A DNA stretch of 64,000 nt from Bufo bufo (GCF_905171765.1 NC_053390.1:586360471-586424470); one strand, 5' to 3'; shown: positions 1-12,891, counted from the first letter of the stretch. Made by a program: numbers and translations. The notes: generated by a model from the letters alone, not told the origin.

Positions 1-519
1 AGTGTTTTTTTTTGTTTCTTACCTCCACCTAAAAGATTTCAGTTTGTTTTTCAATTTAGTGGTATAGTTTATAGGTCACATTAAAGGTGGAAAAACCTGA
101 CATTTTAACAGGGGTGTGTAGACTTTTTATATCCACTGTATGTATTATTTGCGATTATTTTTGTTGTAACTTTATTATTTTCTAAAACATGCATTGACTT
201 ATGACATTACTATTGGACTGTAGTCATACTAGGTCTCTTCTCGGGTGGCGGTATCTATCCCTTGTCATGGACATATAGGGCCTATTAGGAGGTTCCTGAC
301 ACGGGATCGCCCCTATCGGGGCGGCCATTCCGTTTTGCTAGGCAGGGCCTAACAGTTTGATAGGACAAGTGTGAGGGTGAGTCAATTTTCCTTTCCTTGT
401 CCTGCCCAGCCTCATTGTTAATTGCTTTTTAAAGGCACAAATTGGGTGATTTTTAATGATAGTCAGTAAAGGTTACATTTTACACTGTTAATGGTACTCA
501 GTGATTTCAATATATCTTT
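1..519. other. Intronic sequence, no gene seen
   Basis: AT-rich sequence with a short GC-richer stretch near 230-410 that may be an old repeat fragment. No coding exon or complete element is recognised. Confidence 0.5.
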
Positions 520-1303
520 TTTAAATAGCATCATTGAAAAAAATATATCCTTTGTGTCACCATATTCTGACACCCATAACTTTTTTGGGGAAAAAATTGT
601 TTTAAAAAACTATAAAAAATCAAAATGATAAAGATTCAAAATGTCACCTTTTTCTAATTTTACATATAAAAAAATATAAAAACATAAACATTACTGGTAT
701 TGTGTCTGAAAATGTCCGTTACTAACTTAGTATTTAACTAAGTATTTATCCTGCAAAGTGAACACAGTAACAGAAAAAAGTCTAAATGCTGTAATCACCT
801 TTTTGGTCACCTTGCCACCTTGAAAATAAATAAACAAGAAGTGATATGACCTTAAAATGGTACCAATAAAAACTACCACCCACCACGCAAAAGCCCTCAC
901 ACAGCTCTATACAATGAAATACAAAAAAGTTATGGGTGTCAGAATATGGTGACACAAAGTATATATTTTTTTCAATGATGCTATTTGTAAAAAGAGCAGC
1001 AAAACATAGGAAAAACAATATAAATTTGGTATGTCCGTTATCGTACCGACCTACACAATAAAGGTAATGTCATTTTTAGTGCACAGTGAACGCTGTAAAA
1101 ATAAAACCCAAAAGACAATGGTCGCATTGCATTTTTTTCTTTCAATTTTACCACACAAAAAATGTTTCTTTCCGCTTTTCAATAAAAGAAAAGTTAATGG
1201 CACCACAAAAAAATAGCTTTGTGAATGGAAACTGTGAAAAAAATATGACTCTTAGAGCAAAAAAAAAACAAAAAAAATCGGTTCAGTGCTTAATTGGTTA
1301 ATA
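520..1303. repeat. Decayed TTAA-type element with inverted arms
   Basis: Two inverted arms, about 525-586 and 924-985, share the core tgtcaccatattctgacacc. The right part (about 1031-1299) resembles the interior of the frog repeat class that begins CCCCTTAAGGACC, and ends in a degenerate terminus followed by TTAA at 1300-1303. The short ORFs in it are chance. Confidence 0.5.
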
Positions 1304-1376
1304 GGGCTCTTGAAAAATGAAAGTGTTGCTTGTGTTGATTGGTTGCTATGGGCAGCAAAGACAGTTTTAAAAAAAA

Positions 1377-1660
1377 TGTAAACGAAGATACGAAATAGGA
1401 GACGGAACTCACCAGCATCTTCAACAATCTTCACCTTTTATTGCATAAAAGCAATACAGGGGGTGGGGGCGGACATTCACCAGACAAGCAGATGCAAGTA
1501 AGCGGCAACGGTCGTTTCGTGCTTCTTCAGGCCCCTTACTTACATCTGCTTGTCTGGTGAATGTCCGCCCCCACCGCCTGCATCACCTTCATGCAATAAA
1601 AGGTGAAGATTGTTGGAGATGTTGGTGAGTGACGTCTTCTATTTCGTATCTTCATTTACA
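1377..1660. repeat. Inverted repeat (hairpin-forming), about 125-bp arms
   Basis: The left arm (about 1377-1503) and right arm (about 1536-1660) are nearly complementary, with shared blocks gtctggtgaatgtccgcccc and aataaaaggtgaagattgtt. The spacer is about 30 bp. Probably a MITE; no clear target duplication was identified. Confidence 0.6.
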
Positions 1661-2286
<626 letters not shown>

Positions 2287-2633
2287 TCATCTGAATGTCA
2301 AATAACATGAGTTCTCATTCTTACTACTTTTATATGATGAAAAAGTTATACATCTAATGGAGCAGAGGGCCACATATGAGTGCTAGACTGAGCGGTAAAG
2401 ATTTAACTCATATAAGCCACTCTGTGGTGCATTAAGATTTTGTCGCACGCCATTTTGCAGAAAAATCTGCAATTTTTCCCGCCTACATCACTTTTCCAGT
2501 GTGGCTCATTTATCATTTTCCCCGCCGTTTTTTGGCTTGCAAAATGGCTTAAACCTAAGCCAGCTCCCTTGCTATCACACGGCCTGCTGGAGGAAGCGCC
2601 AAACTTATGTAGAGGCCTGCGCAGTGGGACTAA

Positions 2634-3377
2634 AAGGTTGTGTCACTTCAGAAAATAGCATTTATTATGTAGAGAAAGTTAATACACGCCACTTACTAAT
2701 TGTGATTGTCCATATTGCCTCCTTTGCTGGCTGGCTTCATTTTTCCATCACATTATACATTGCTCTTTTCCATGGTTACGACTAGGGATGAGCGAATTTC
2801 ATGTTCTGAAATTCGTTTGCGCTTCGTTTGGCGGTAAAAGCAGAATTGCGTTATGGATTCCATTACCATGGACCATAACGCAATTCTATGACGGAATGCC
2901 TTTAGAATTGCTTCTGTTATGCAGGGGAGTCCTCTCCTGCATAACGGAAACGGGACGGATCCGTTATGCAGGCCATAGACTCTAAAGGCAATTCCATTAT
3001 GCATTCCGTCATAGAATTGCGTTATGGCCCGTGATCATGGAATCCATAACACAATTCTGCTTTTACCACAAAAAGTAGTGCAAACGAATTTCAAAATATG
3101 AAATTCGCTCATCTCTAGTTACAACCACCCTACAATCCAGCAGCAGTGGCCGTGCTTGCATACTATAGGAAAAAGCAACAGCCTATGTGAGCTCCCACAG
3201 TCCTGGCCACCAGTGAGGCCAGCACTTTTTCCTAGAGTGTGCAAGCAGGACAGTGGAAAATAACAGTGGAAAAATGAATCCAGCCAGTGAAGGAAGCAAT
3301 ATGGACAATAACAATACGATCAAAGTATTAACTTTCTCTACATGATAAATGCCACTTGCTAAAGTGACACAATCCCT
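2634..3377. mobile_element. TTAA-type palindromic MITE with a nested hAT-like MITE
   Basis: The outer arms are inverted copies: the left end reads aaggttgtgtcact and the right end agtgacacaatccct. The right flank is TTAA (3378-3381) and the left flank is degenerate (ctaa, 2630-2633). Arm features such as the block near catgataaatgccactt and a segment ending in ccatcacattatacat recur at 50200-50410, which is another copy. The centre is interrupted by the 2783-3117 insertion. Confidence 0.65.
2783..3117. mobile_element. hAT-like MITE (335 bp)
   Basis: The termini are inverted: tagggatgagcgaatttca at the left and tgaaattcgctcatctcta at the right. The flanks are 8-bp near-duplicates, gttacgac (2775-2782) and gttacaac (3118-3125), as hAT elements make. 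The interior is a near palindrome around tatgacggaatgcc. The TIR core TGAGCGAA is shared with the 100-bp element at 35438-35537. Confidence 0.75.
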
Positions 3378-3381
3378 TTAA

Positions 3382-3867
3382 GACCGGCGTTGAAAACTGT
3401 CCCCCTTTATGTTAAAGCAGATGCCCCAGCAACATGAAATTATGTATCATTTTTACAACAGCTTCAGGAAAACCCCCATGATCACAGGATTCTACATGCT
3501 GTACAATGATATCAGATTTTGTATCCACATGTTAGGTGATAAATATATGATTACTGGGCGTCGACTCCTGGGACCCCTACCAATTAGGAGAACAAGGATC
3601 CGTGAGTCCCTTGTGTGGATGGGGCAGTAGTGTGCATGCATGACCACCACTCCATTCACTTCTATGTGACTGATAGAATACGGCTCTAACTTTGTCAGTC
3701 CCACGGAAGTGGAGTGGTGCTCTATGATAGGCACCACTGCTACAGTCATACAAGGCACAAGGGGACTTTCATTCCCCTGAACGGTCAGGGTCACAGCGAC
3801 CGGACCCCCTGTGATTACATGACCTTTCCTGTGGATAAGTGCTAATTTATTTTTGTGGGATAGCTCC
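3382..3867. repeat. Decayed TTAA-type palindromic MITE
   Basis: This contains the dyad typical of a frog MITE family (gggacccctaccaatta at 3570-3586, and a mirrored segment near 3650-3830). It ends gtgggatagctcc before TTAA at 3868-3871. The left end is not clearly defined. Confidence 0.5.
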
Positions 3868-4287
3868 TTAAAATAAAAAAAAATAAAAAAAATGCTCTTT
3901 CAAAGGGCATCCAGTACTTTACCTGCCAACATATTACAAACCGGATTCCAAAAAAGTTGGGACACTAAACAAATTGTGAATAAAAACTGAATGCAATAAT
4001 GTGGAGATGTCAAATGTCAATATTTTATTTGTAATAGAACGTAGATGACAGATCAAACGTTTAATCCGAGTTAATGTATCATTTTAAAGGAAAAATACGT
4101 TGATTCCAATTTTCACAGTGTCAACAAATCCCCAAAAAGTTGGGACAAGTAGCAATAAGAGGCTGGAAAAAGTAAATTTGAGCATAACGAAAAGCTGGAA
4201 GACCAATTAACACTAATTAGGTCAATTGGCAACATGATTGGGTATAAAAAGAGCTTCTCAGAGTGGCAGTGTCTCTCAGAAGCCAAG

Positions 4288-4358
4288 ATGGGTAGAGGAT
4301 CACCAATTCCCACAATGTTGCGCAGAAAGATAGTGGAGCAATATCAGAAAGGTGTTAC
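4288..4358 (+). pseudogene. Tc1 transposase, N-terminal fragment
   Basis: This short start of the Tc1 transposase begins MGRGSPIPTMLRRKIV and belongs to the paired-type helix-turn-helix DNA-binding region. It is cut after about 23 codons by the chromovirus inserted at 4359. The coding frame resumes at 9656. The flanking GTTAC is the insertion target duplication. Confidence 0.85.
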
Positions 4359-4882
4359 TGTCACGGATGGTGTACAGGAAACAAGACAAAACCATATAAA
4401 CAATGTCTCTCTGGATCCACAACTAAGGAACAAAGGGAGACCCCTGCAATAGACCTGCCGCTCTCCCTCACTGCTCAGCCTATGCGAACACCCCAAAGGT
4501 GGATGGGCGCATATCCACGTTCCTCGGCTATCTATTACCTGAAGACCCTACAATAGTGAGGGGACACGACCACCGGCTCCCTACACTGACACGGAGGGAG
4601 TCAGGGTCACCTGGATCCAGAAAAGAGATAATCATAAATACATAAACAGCACTTAACTTGCAGACGACTGAGGACTGGGAACTGCATGCACACACACTCC
4701 AGGAAGTTGTATCAGCTGCACACTACTGCATTATGGGGAGGAATTTAAAGGGCAGCAATCAGTCCGACTGCATGACAGCTGAGATAGACTAACGAGATGA
4801 GAAACTAAACCAAAACAAAGAAATTCAAGGAGGAGGATCTGAAAAGCTCCTATGAGCGCTTCTCAGCTGTCTGGCTGTGACA
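4359..4882 (-). repeat. 3' LTR of the chromovirus
   Basis: This is the downstream LTR in element sense. The last 19 codons or so of gag-pol run into it, ending at the stop at 4827-4825. Confidence 0.9.
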
Positions 4883-7800
4883 GTACCCCTCCCTCTAGGA
4901 GTGGACTCCGGACACTCAGAGCCCACCTTCTCAGGATGGGACCTATGGAAAGCCCTGATGAGACGAGAGGCCTTAATGTCCGTCACTGGGACCCACATCC
5001 TCTCCTCAGGACCATAACCCTCCCAATGAACGAGGTACTGGAGGGAACCGCGGACAAGACGAGAATCCACAATCCTAGAGACCTGAAATTCAAGATTTCC
5101 ATCAACCATAATCGGAGGAGGAGGCAAAGGCGAGGGTACAATAGGTTGAACATAAGGTTTCAATAAGGACTTATGAAAAACATTATGGATCTTCCAAGTC
5201 TGAGGAAGATCAAGACGGTAGGCAACAGGATTGATGACAGACAGGATCTTGTAAGGCCCAATAAACCTAGGACCCAACTTCCAGGAAGGAACCTTCAATT
5301 TGATATTCTTGGTAGACAACCACACCAGATCACCAACATTCAGGTCCGGACCAGGCACACGTCTCTTATCCGCCACACGCTTATATCTCTTACTCATGCT
5401 CTTTAGATTATCCTGAATCTTTTGCCAAATAGATGACAAAGACGAGGAGAATCTGTCCTCATCAGGCAAACCAGAGGAGCCCTCTCCCGAGAAAGTCCCA
5501 AACTGCGGATGAAACCCATATGCACCAAAAAATGGTGACTTATCAGAGGACTCCTGACGACGGTTATTTAAAGCAAACTCAGCAAGGGACAAAAAAGAAC
5601 ACCAATCCTCCTGATTCTCCGCCACAAAACAGCGCAGATATGTCTCCAGATTCTGATTGACGCGCTCTGTCTGGCCATTCGACTGCGGATGGAAAGCAGA
5701 AGAGAATGACAACCGAACCCCCAAGCGAGAACAGAAAGCCTTCCAGAATCTGGAAACAAACTGCGTGCCCCTATCAGAGACTATGTCTGAAGGAATCCCA
5801 TGCAATTTGACAATGTGGTCAATAAATGCCTGCGCCAGCGTCTTAGCATTGGGCAAACCAGGAAAAGGGATAAAATGCACCATTTTGCTAAAACGGTCCA
5901 CCACCACCAGAATCACAGACTTCCCCGAGGAACGAGGCAAGTCCGTTATGAAGTCCATGGACAGATGTGTCCAAGGACGGGAAGGAATGGGCAAAGGAAG
6001 GAGAGGACCTGATGGCCGTGAATGAGGGACCTTGGCACGAGCGCAAGTCTCGCAAGCTGCCACAAAACCCTCAACCGACTTACGAAGCGCAGGCCACCAG
6101 AATCTCCGAGCGATGAGATCCAGTGTGGCTCTTGCCCCCGGGTGCCCAGCAAGGACCGTATCGTGGTGTTCTTTAAAAATCTTGTGTCTCAAAGCGAGAG
6201 GCACAAACAACCTCCCAGGAGGACAAAGATCAGGAGCTTCTGACTGGGCTGCCTGCACCTCTGCCTCCAATTCAGGAAAAAGAGCAGAGACCACCACACC
6301 TTCAGCCAAAATGGGACCCGGGTCTTCAAAATTCCCACCTCCCGGAAAACAACGTGACAGGGCATCTGCCTTCACATTCTTAACCCCAGGGCGGAACGTA
6401 ACAACAAAATTAAACCTTGAAAAGAACAAAGACCATCTGGCCTGTCTCGGGTTCAGACGCTTGGCTGACTCCAAGTAGGCCAGATTTTTATGGTCAGTAA
6501 ACACGGTAATAGGGTGTCTGGCTCCCTCTAGCCAATGGCGCCATTCCTCAAAAGCCAACTTGATGGCCAACAATTCCCTATCTCCCACATCATAATTTCT
6601 CTCTGCGGAGGAGAGTTTCTTTGAGAAAAAGGCACACGGTTGCCATTTGGCAGGAGAGGAACCCTGAGACAAGACCGCACCCACCCCTACCTCAGAAGCA
6701 TCAACCTCAACTATGAAGGGTAACGAAATATCAGGTTGTACTAGGATGGGAGCGGAAGCAAAACTCTCCTTGATATTAGAAAAGGCCTTACGCGCCTCTA
6801 CCGACCAGGAAGAAAAATCTACCCCCTTTCTGGTCATATCAGTGAGTGGTTTAACAACAGAGGAATAATTCAAAATAAATTTCCTGTAATAATTAGCAAA
6901 GCCCAAAAAACGCATCAGCGCCTTCTGATTCTCAGGAAGCTCCCACTCAAGCACAGCGCGGACCTTCTCGGGGTCCATGCGAAAACCAGAAGCGGAGACA
7001 AGAAACCCCAGAAATTGGATCTCTGGAACCGCAAACACACATTTTTCCAGTTTCGCGTATAATTTATTCTCCCGCAGGATGAGCAAGACCTGACGTAAGT
7101 GTTCCTTATGAGTCTTGAAATCAGGAGAAAAAATCTAAATGTCATCCAAATACACTAATACAAATTTTCCCATTAAATGATAAAAAATGCTGTTGACGAA
7201 ATGCTGAAAAACGGCTGGGGCATTCATCAAACCAAAAGGCATAACTAAATTCTCAAAATGGCCCTCAGGGGTATTGAAAGCCGTCTTCCATTCGTCTCCT
7301 TCTCTGACCCTAACCAGGTTGTATGCCCCTCTTAGGTCTAATTTGGAAAAGACTTTAGCCCCAACAACCTGGTTAAACAGGTCCGGGATCAGAGGAAGCG
7401 GATAAGGATCACGAATAGTGATACTGTTCAGCTCCCTGAAATCCAGACAAGGTCTTAAAGAACCATCTTTTTTCTTAACAAAGAAAAAACCAGCGGCAAC
7501 AGGTGACTTCGAGGGTCGTATGTGTCCTTTTCTCAGACTCTCAGAGATATAAGCCCGCATAGCGACCCTCTCAGGTTGGGAGAGATTGTATAAACGAGAT
7601 TTAGGCAGCTTGGCGCCTGGGATGAGATTAATAGGGCAATCATACTCCCTGTGCGGAGGCAAACCCTGAACTCCACTCTCAGAGAAGACATCCAAAAATT
7701 CAGAGAGGAAAGGTGGTACAGTCTTAGTAGAAACCTCAGAAACAGATGTTATGAGGCAATTCTCTCTGCAAAAGTTACTCCAACCATTTATTTGCCTCGC

Positions 7801-9099
7801 TTGCCAATCAATGGTGGGGTTATGTTTAGTGAGCCAGGGTAGCCCCAACACTAGAGGAGTAGGCAAACCGCTAAGGACGAAACATGACACATCCTCAACA
7901 TGAGCATCACTCACAATTAAACGGATATTGTGAACTATGCCCTTTAATGATTTCTGAGAAAGTGGAGCTGAATCAATAGCTAAAACAGGAATATCTTTTC
8001 CCAAAGTGCATACCTGGAAACCATGAGTTATTGCAAATTGATTATCAATGAGGTTGACAGCTGCTCCACTATCCACAAAAATCTCACAAAAAATGCTCTT
8101 GCTCTCTAGCGCCACCCTAGCAGGCAGGCCAAAACGGGAACTACAAGCAAACGGGAAACCTTCAATTTCCGCCTCAACCCTGCCAATAGTAACAGACGGA
8201 ACATTTTTAAAAGATTTTTTCCTTTTTGTCTCTTTATTGCTCCCAGAAAACTGCCTGAATCTCCTAGAGGGACAAACATTTGCCAGATGATTTATACCTC
8301 CACAACAAAAACAAACCCTCCCCTGCGGGCTGAATCTTCTATTGTCAGAGGCAATCAACCCCAGCTGCATGGGCTCCTGCTCAGAAGGGGCTGACAGCGA
8401 CTGAGACCCCTGTGCACAGAATGAGACCGCTGCACTGTCCCGGGACTGAGTATGACAGAAAGGAGAGATCTCTCCTCTCTCTCTAAGACGCCTGTCAATA
8501 CGAACAGCCTGAGACATAGCAGAATCCAAGGAGGTAGGTCTCTCATGAAAGGCAAATGCATCTCTCAATCCCTGTGAAAGACCATAGCAAAATTGACTTC
8601 GGAGTGCAGCATCATTCCAACTCGTATCTGCTGCCCATCTCCGAAATTCTGAGCAGTATATCTCTGCAGATTGTTTACCCTGGCATAACAGACGTAGTCT
8701 AGACTCAGCCAGAGCAATACGATCCGGATCATCATATATCTGACCCAGGGCTAAAAAGAATTCATCCACTGAACGGAGGGGCCGTGCCCCCTCCGGCAGC
8801 GAAAAGGCCCAGGACTGAGCGTTACCCCTGAGCAGTGATATAATGATCCCCACCCTCCGTTCTTCATCACCAGAAGAATGGGGAAGAAGGTGAAAATGGA
8901 GTTTGCAAGCCTCTCTAAAACGCACAAAATTCTCACTACCCCCGGAGAACGTATCCGGGAGCGAGATCTTAGGCTCAGCACAAACTCCATGAACGCAAGC
9001 TGAACCGGTCACTTGAAACTGAGAAAAAGTCTTACGGAGATCAGCTACCTCCAAAGCAAGACCCTGACAGCGTTCAGCCAAAAGTGAAACCGGATCCAT
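4825..9099 (-). pseudogene. Chromovirus gag-pol polyprotein with one in-frame stop
   Basis: Start ATG at 9099 (MDPVSLLAE), shortly after the primer site. The frame runs 654 codons to TAG at 7137-7135 and continues in the same frame for 769 codons to TGA at 4827-4825. Gag has a CCHC knuckle at residues 263-276 (C263, C266, H271, C276). The retropepsin motif DSGA is at 343-346. Reverse transcriptase includes [16 protein letters not shown] and YLDD (650-653). RNase H ([14 protein letters not shown]), an HHCC zinc-binding integrase N-terminus, the integrase core (MDFITDLP, SDRGTQF, then QTE) and a chromodomain ([16 protein letters not shown]) follow. The amber codon sits two codons after YLDD, where Leu is usual. 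Gag and pol are in one frame with no separate shift site. The frame ends inside the 3' LTR. Confidence 0.93.
4883..4896 (-). other. Polypurine tract of the chromovirus
   Basis: In element sense the sequence agagggaggggtac directly precedes the 3' LTR. It is the expected plus-strand primer, and it lies inside the coding frame (RGRGT). Confidence 0.75.
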
Positions 9100-9115
9100 G
9101 TTTGAGACGGTTTTG

Positions 9116-9125
9116 GCAGCTGATA
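9116..9125 (-). other. Putative self-primed primer binding site
   Basis: One base inside the 5' LTR, the element-sense sequence TATCAGCTGC is complementary over 10 nt to the LTR segment at 9487-9478 (one G-U pair), and perfectly to the 3' LTR copy at 4719-4710. Chromoviruses of the Tf1/sushi group are known to prime reverse transcription with the 5' end of their own mRNA. No tRNA match was sought. Confidence 0.6.
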
Positions 9126-9126
9126 A

Positions 9127-9650
9127 TGTCACGGATGGTGTACAGGAAACAAGACAAAACCATATAAACAATGTCTCTCTGGATCCACAACTAAGGAACA
9201 AAGGGAGACCCCTGCAATAGACCTGCCGCTCTCCCTCACTGCTCAGCCTATGCGAACACCCCAAAGGTGGATGGGCGCATATCCACGTTCCTCGGCTATC
9301 TATTACCTGAAGACCCTACAATAGTGAGGGGACACGACCACCGGCTCCCTACACTGACACGGAGGGAGTCAGGGTCACCTGGATCCAGAAAAGAGATAAT
9401 CATAAATACATAAACAGCACTTAACTTGCAGACAACTGGGAACTGGGAACTGCATGCACACACACTCCAGGAAGTTGTATCAGCCGCACACTACTGCATT
9501 ATGGGGAGGAATTTAAAGGGCAGCAATCAGTCCGACTGCATGACAGCTGAGATAGACTAACGAGATGAGAAACTAAACCAAAACAAAGAAATTCAAGGAG
9601 GAGGATCTGAAAAGCTCCTATGAGCGCTTCTCAGCTGTCTGGCTGTGACA
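9127..9650 (-). repeat. 5' LTR of the chromovirus
   Basis: In element sense this is the upstream LTR, with promoter and transcription start. It is 524 bp and nearly identical to 4359-4882. It differs from the other copy at cagacaactggga (near 9431) and in the priming complement at 9484 (C for T). Confidence 0.9.
9487..9517 (-). promoter_or_regulatory. Putative LTR promoter: TATA-like box to start site
   Basis: In element sense TTTAAA (9517-9512) lies exactly 30 nt upstream of 9487. That position is the first base of the segment 9487-9478 that is complementary to the primer site at 9125-9116. The spacing is what a core promoter would give if the RNA begins there. This is inference from the sequence; no transcript data. 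Confidence 0.55.
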
Positions 9651-9655
9651 GTTAC

Positions 9656-10606
9656 CCAGCGAAAAATTGCAAAGACTTTGCATCTATCATCATCAACTGT
9701 GCATAACATTATCCGAAGATTCAGAGAATCTGGAACAATCTCTGTGCGTAAGGGTCAAGGCCGTAAAACCATACTGGATGCCCGTGATCTCCGGGCCCTT
9801 AAACGACACTGCACCACAAACAGGAATGCTACTGTAAAGGAAATCACAGAATGGGCTCAGGAATACTTCCAGAAACCATTGTCAGTGAACACAATCCACC
9901 GTGCCATCCGCAGTTGCCAGCTGAAACTCTACAGTGCAAAGAAGAAGCCATTTCTAAGCAAGATCCACAAGCTCAGGCGTTTTCACTGGGCCAGGGATCA
10001 TTTAAAATGGAGCGTGGCAAAATGGAAGACTGTTCTGTGGTCAGACGAGTCACGATTCGAAGTTCTTTTTGGAAATCTGGGATGCCATGTAATCCGGAAC
10101 AAAGAGGACAAGGACAACCCAAGTTGTTATCAACGCTCAGTTCAGAAGCCTGCATCTCTGATGGTATGGGGTTGCATGAGTGCGTGTGGCATGGGCAGCT
10201 TGCATTCTGGAAAGGCACTATCAATGCAGAAAAATATATTCAGGTTCTAGAACAACATATGCTCCCATCCAGACGTCATCTCTTTCAGGGAAGACCCTGC
10301 ATTTTTCAACAAGATAATGCCAGACCACATTCTGCATCAATCACAACATCATGGCTGTGTAGGAGAAGGATCCGGGTACTGAAATGGCCAGTCTGCAGTC
10401 CAGATCTTTCCCCTATAGAGAACATTTGGCACATCATAAAGAGGAAGGTGCAACAAAGAAGGCCCAAGACGATTGAACAGTTAGAGGCCTGTATTAGACA
10501 AGAATGGGAGAGCATTCCTATTTCTAAACTTGAGAAACTGGTCTCCTCGGTCCCCAGACGTCTGTTGACTGTTGTAAGAAGAAGGGGAGATGCCACACAG
10601 TGGTGA
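9656..10606 (+). pseudogene. Tc1 transposase, remainder, frameshifted (DD34E)
   Basis: This is the rest of the Tc1 transposase downstream of the LTR element. The first part (to about 10200) carries the second helix-turn-helix (IAKTLHLSSSTVHNII) and the first catalytic Asp in WSDESRF. The second part, in another frame to the stop at 10604-10606, carries QQDNARPHSA (second Asp) and LSPIENIW (Glu). There are 34 residues between the second Asp and the Glu, the DD34E signature of the Tc1 family. A single frameshift near 10200 and the LTR insertion inactivate the gene. The product would cut and paste elements with the TIRs at 3947 and 10826. Confidence 0.9.
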
Positions 10607-11489
10607 AAATGGCCTTGTCCCAACTTTTTGGGGATTTGTTGACACCATGAAATTCTGATTCAACTTATTTTTCCCTTAAAATGGTACATTTTCTCAGTTT
10701 GAACTTTTGTTCCGTGATTTATGGTATATTCTGAATAAAATATTAGAAGTTGGCACCTCCACATCATTGCATTCAGTTTTTATTCACGATTTGTATAGTG
10801 TCCCAACTTTTTTGGAATCCGGTTTGTACAACCTGTGGACTTCAATTGTTCTAAGAAATGGCCATTAAATGGCCAGTTTTCACTAATGTGTTAAAGGGGT
10901 TATCCGACTTTATATGTGTTATCCGACTTTATATGTGTATATGTGTTAGGGCTGCTTTATACATCATTAAAGATACATTTCTAATGTACTCACTTTATTG
11001 ATTTTGCGCTGTTTCCACACTGCTGATTTGGGTCATGTGACCCCCGACGTCATCAACCCTTCTCTGGTGCTGACGTCTCGTTTACAAGCTTCTCCCTGCT
11101 TGAGGGAGTGGCCCAGCTCTGTAAACGAGACGTCAGAGCCTTTGGTGCCCGCCCCCTCTCTCCCTGGCTGCCGCGATCTCATTAGCATATCAATAGAGCA
11201 GCAGGGCTGTCATTACCATACACAGGGCTGACAGTACTGTGCAAAACAGAAGCTCCTGTGTTGCACTGAAAGAGTGTACAGGAAAGCTCTGATTAGGAAA
11301 GGGTTACCCAGGTGCTGCCAGTCGCTGTATTGCTGTGATCCAGGAGCAGGAATAAAGGACAAGCAGCTCAGCCAATAAAAGGGAGAAGGCAAGTCAGGAC
11401 AGCCAATCAGATGAAAGACCCGCCCTCCCTGCTGTTTACACTGGAGAGTAAAGACATGTGCTTCTGCCTGGGCTCTGAGGTTTCCAGGG

Positions 11490-12845
11490 GAGAGGAAGGT
11501 GGGGGACACTGCATTGTGTGTATTGTGTGTATGGAGGGGTGGGGGACACTGCATTGTGTGTATGGGGTGGGGGAGGGGGACACTGCATTGTGTGTATGGG
11601 GTGGGGGAGGGGGACACTGCATTGTGTGTATGGAGGGGTGGGGGACACTGCATTGTGTGTATGGAGGGGTGGGGGACACTGCATTGTATGTATGGAGAGG
11701 TGGGGAACACTGCATTGTGTGTATGGAGGGGTGGGGGACACTGCATTGTGTGTATGGAGGGGTGGGGGACACTGCATTGTGTGTATAGGGTGGGGGAGGG
11801 GGACACTGCATTGTGTGTATGGAGGGGTGGGGAGGGGGACACTGCATTGTGTGTATGGAGGGGTGGGGAGGGGGGCACTGCATTGTGTGTATGGAGGGGT
11901 GGGGGACACTGCATTGTGTGTATGGAGGGGTGGGGGACACTGCATTGTGTGTATAGAGGAGTGGGGGACACTGCATTGTGTGTATGGAGGGGTGGGGGAT
12001 ACTGCATTGTGTGTATTGTGTGTATGGAGGGGTGGGGGACACTGCATTGTGTGTATGGAGGGGTGGGGGACACTGCATTGTGTGTATGGAGGGGTGGGGG
12101 ACACTGCATTGTGTGTATGGAGGGGTGGGGGACACTGCATTGTGTATATTGTGTGTGTATGGAGGGGTGCGGGACACTGCATTGTGTATATTGTGTGTAT
12201 GGAGGGGTGGGGGACACTGCATTGTGTGTATGGAGGGGTGGGGGATACTGCATTGTGTGTATGGAGGGGTGGGGGACACTGCATTGTGTGTATGGAGGGG
12301 TGGGGGACACTGCATTGTGTGTATGGAGGGGTGGGGGACACTGCATTGTGTGTATGGAGGGGTGGGGGACACTGCATTGTGTGTATGGAGGGGTGGGGGA
12401 CACTGCATTGTGTGTATGGAGGGGTGGGGGACACTGCATTGTGTGTATGGAGGGGTGGGGGATACTGTATTGTGTGTATGGAGGGGTGGGGGACACTGCA
12501 TTGTGTGTATGGAGGGGTGGGGGACACTGCATTGTGTGTATTGAGGGGTGGGGGACACTGCATTGTGTGTATGGAGGGGTGGGGGACACTGCATTGTGTA
12601 TATTGTGTGTGTATGGAGGGGTGCAGGACACTGCATTGTGTGTATGGAGGGGTGGGGGACACTGCATTGTGTATATTGTGTGTGTATAGAGGGGTGCGGG
12701 ACACTGCATTGTGTATATTGTGTGTATGGAGGGGTGGGGGACACTGCATTGTGTATATTTTGTATATGGAGGAGTGGGGGACACTGCATTGTGTATATTG
12801 TGTGTATGGAGGGGTGCGGGACACTGCATTGTGTATGGGGGGGAG
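11490..12845. repeat. 31-bp minisatellite, about 40 copies
   Basis: The unit reads gtatggaggggtggg then ggacactgcattgtgt. Variants include an extra ggtgggggaggg block and insertions of tattgtgtgt. All six frames are open over hundreds of codons because the unit lacks stops. These ORFs are repeat artefacts. Confidence 0.95.
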
Positions 12846-12891
12846 GGGGGACAGTGACTACATAGTATATAGTCAACATAGATATGGCTGT

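Larger units (their letters stand above)
4359..9650 (-). mobile_element. Ty3/Gypsy chromovirus (sushi-like), nearly intact
   Basis: This is a 5292-bp LTR retrotransposon on the minus strand. Its two 524-bp LTRs (4359-4882 and 9127-9650) begin TGTCACGG and end CTGTGACA, and the 5-bp target duplication is GTTAC (4354-4358 and 9651-9655). By eye the LTRs differ at about 4 positions (three near 4666-4673 and one at 4717), so the insertion is young. One gag-pol reading frame is broken only by an amber codon. A C-terminal chromodomain places it among the vertebrate chromoviruses, the group from which PEG10/RTL genes were domesticated. It inserted into the Tc1 transposase gene. Confidence 0.95.
3947..10826 (+). 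mobile_element. Tc1-like transposon (IR/DR type), split by an LTR element
   Basis: The outer termini caaaccggattccaaaaaag (3947-) and the inverse at 10807-10826 are flanked by TA (3945-3946, 10827-10828). A second inner copy of the repeat (ccccaaaaagttgggaca, 4131-4148) is mirrored at 10618-10637, giving the inverted-repeat/direct-repeat terminal structure seen in Sleeping Beauty-type Tc1 elements. Without the LTR retrotransposon and one target copy, the element is about 1.58 kb, normal for the family. Confidence 0.92.

Noticed and set aside
4852..6478. Plus-strand ORFs across the chromovirus
   Set aside because: Antisense shadows of the gag-pol frame on the minus strand.
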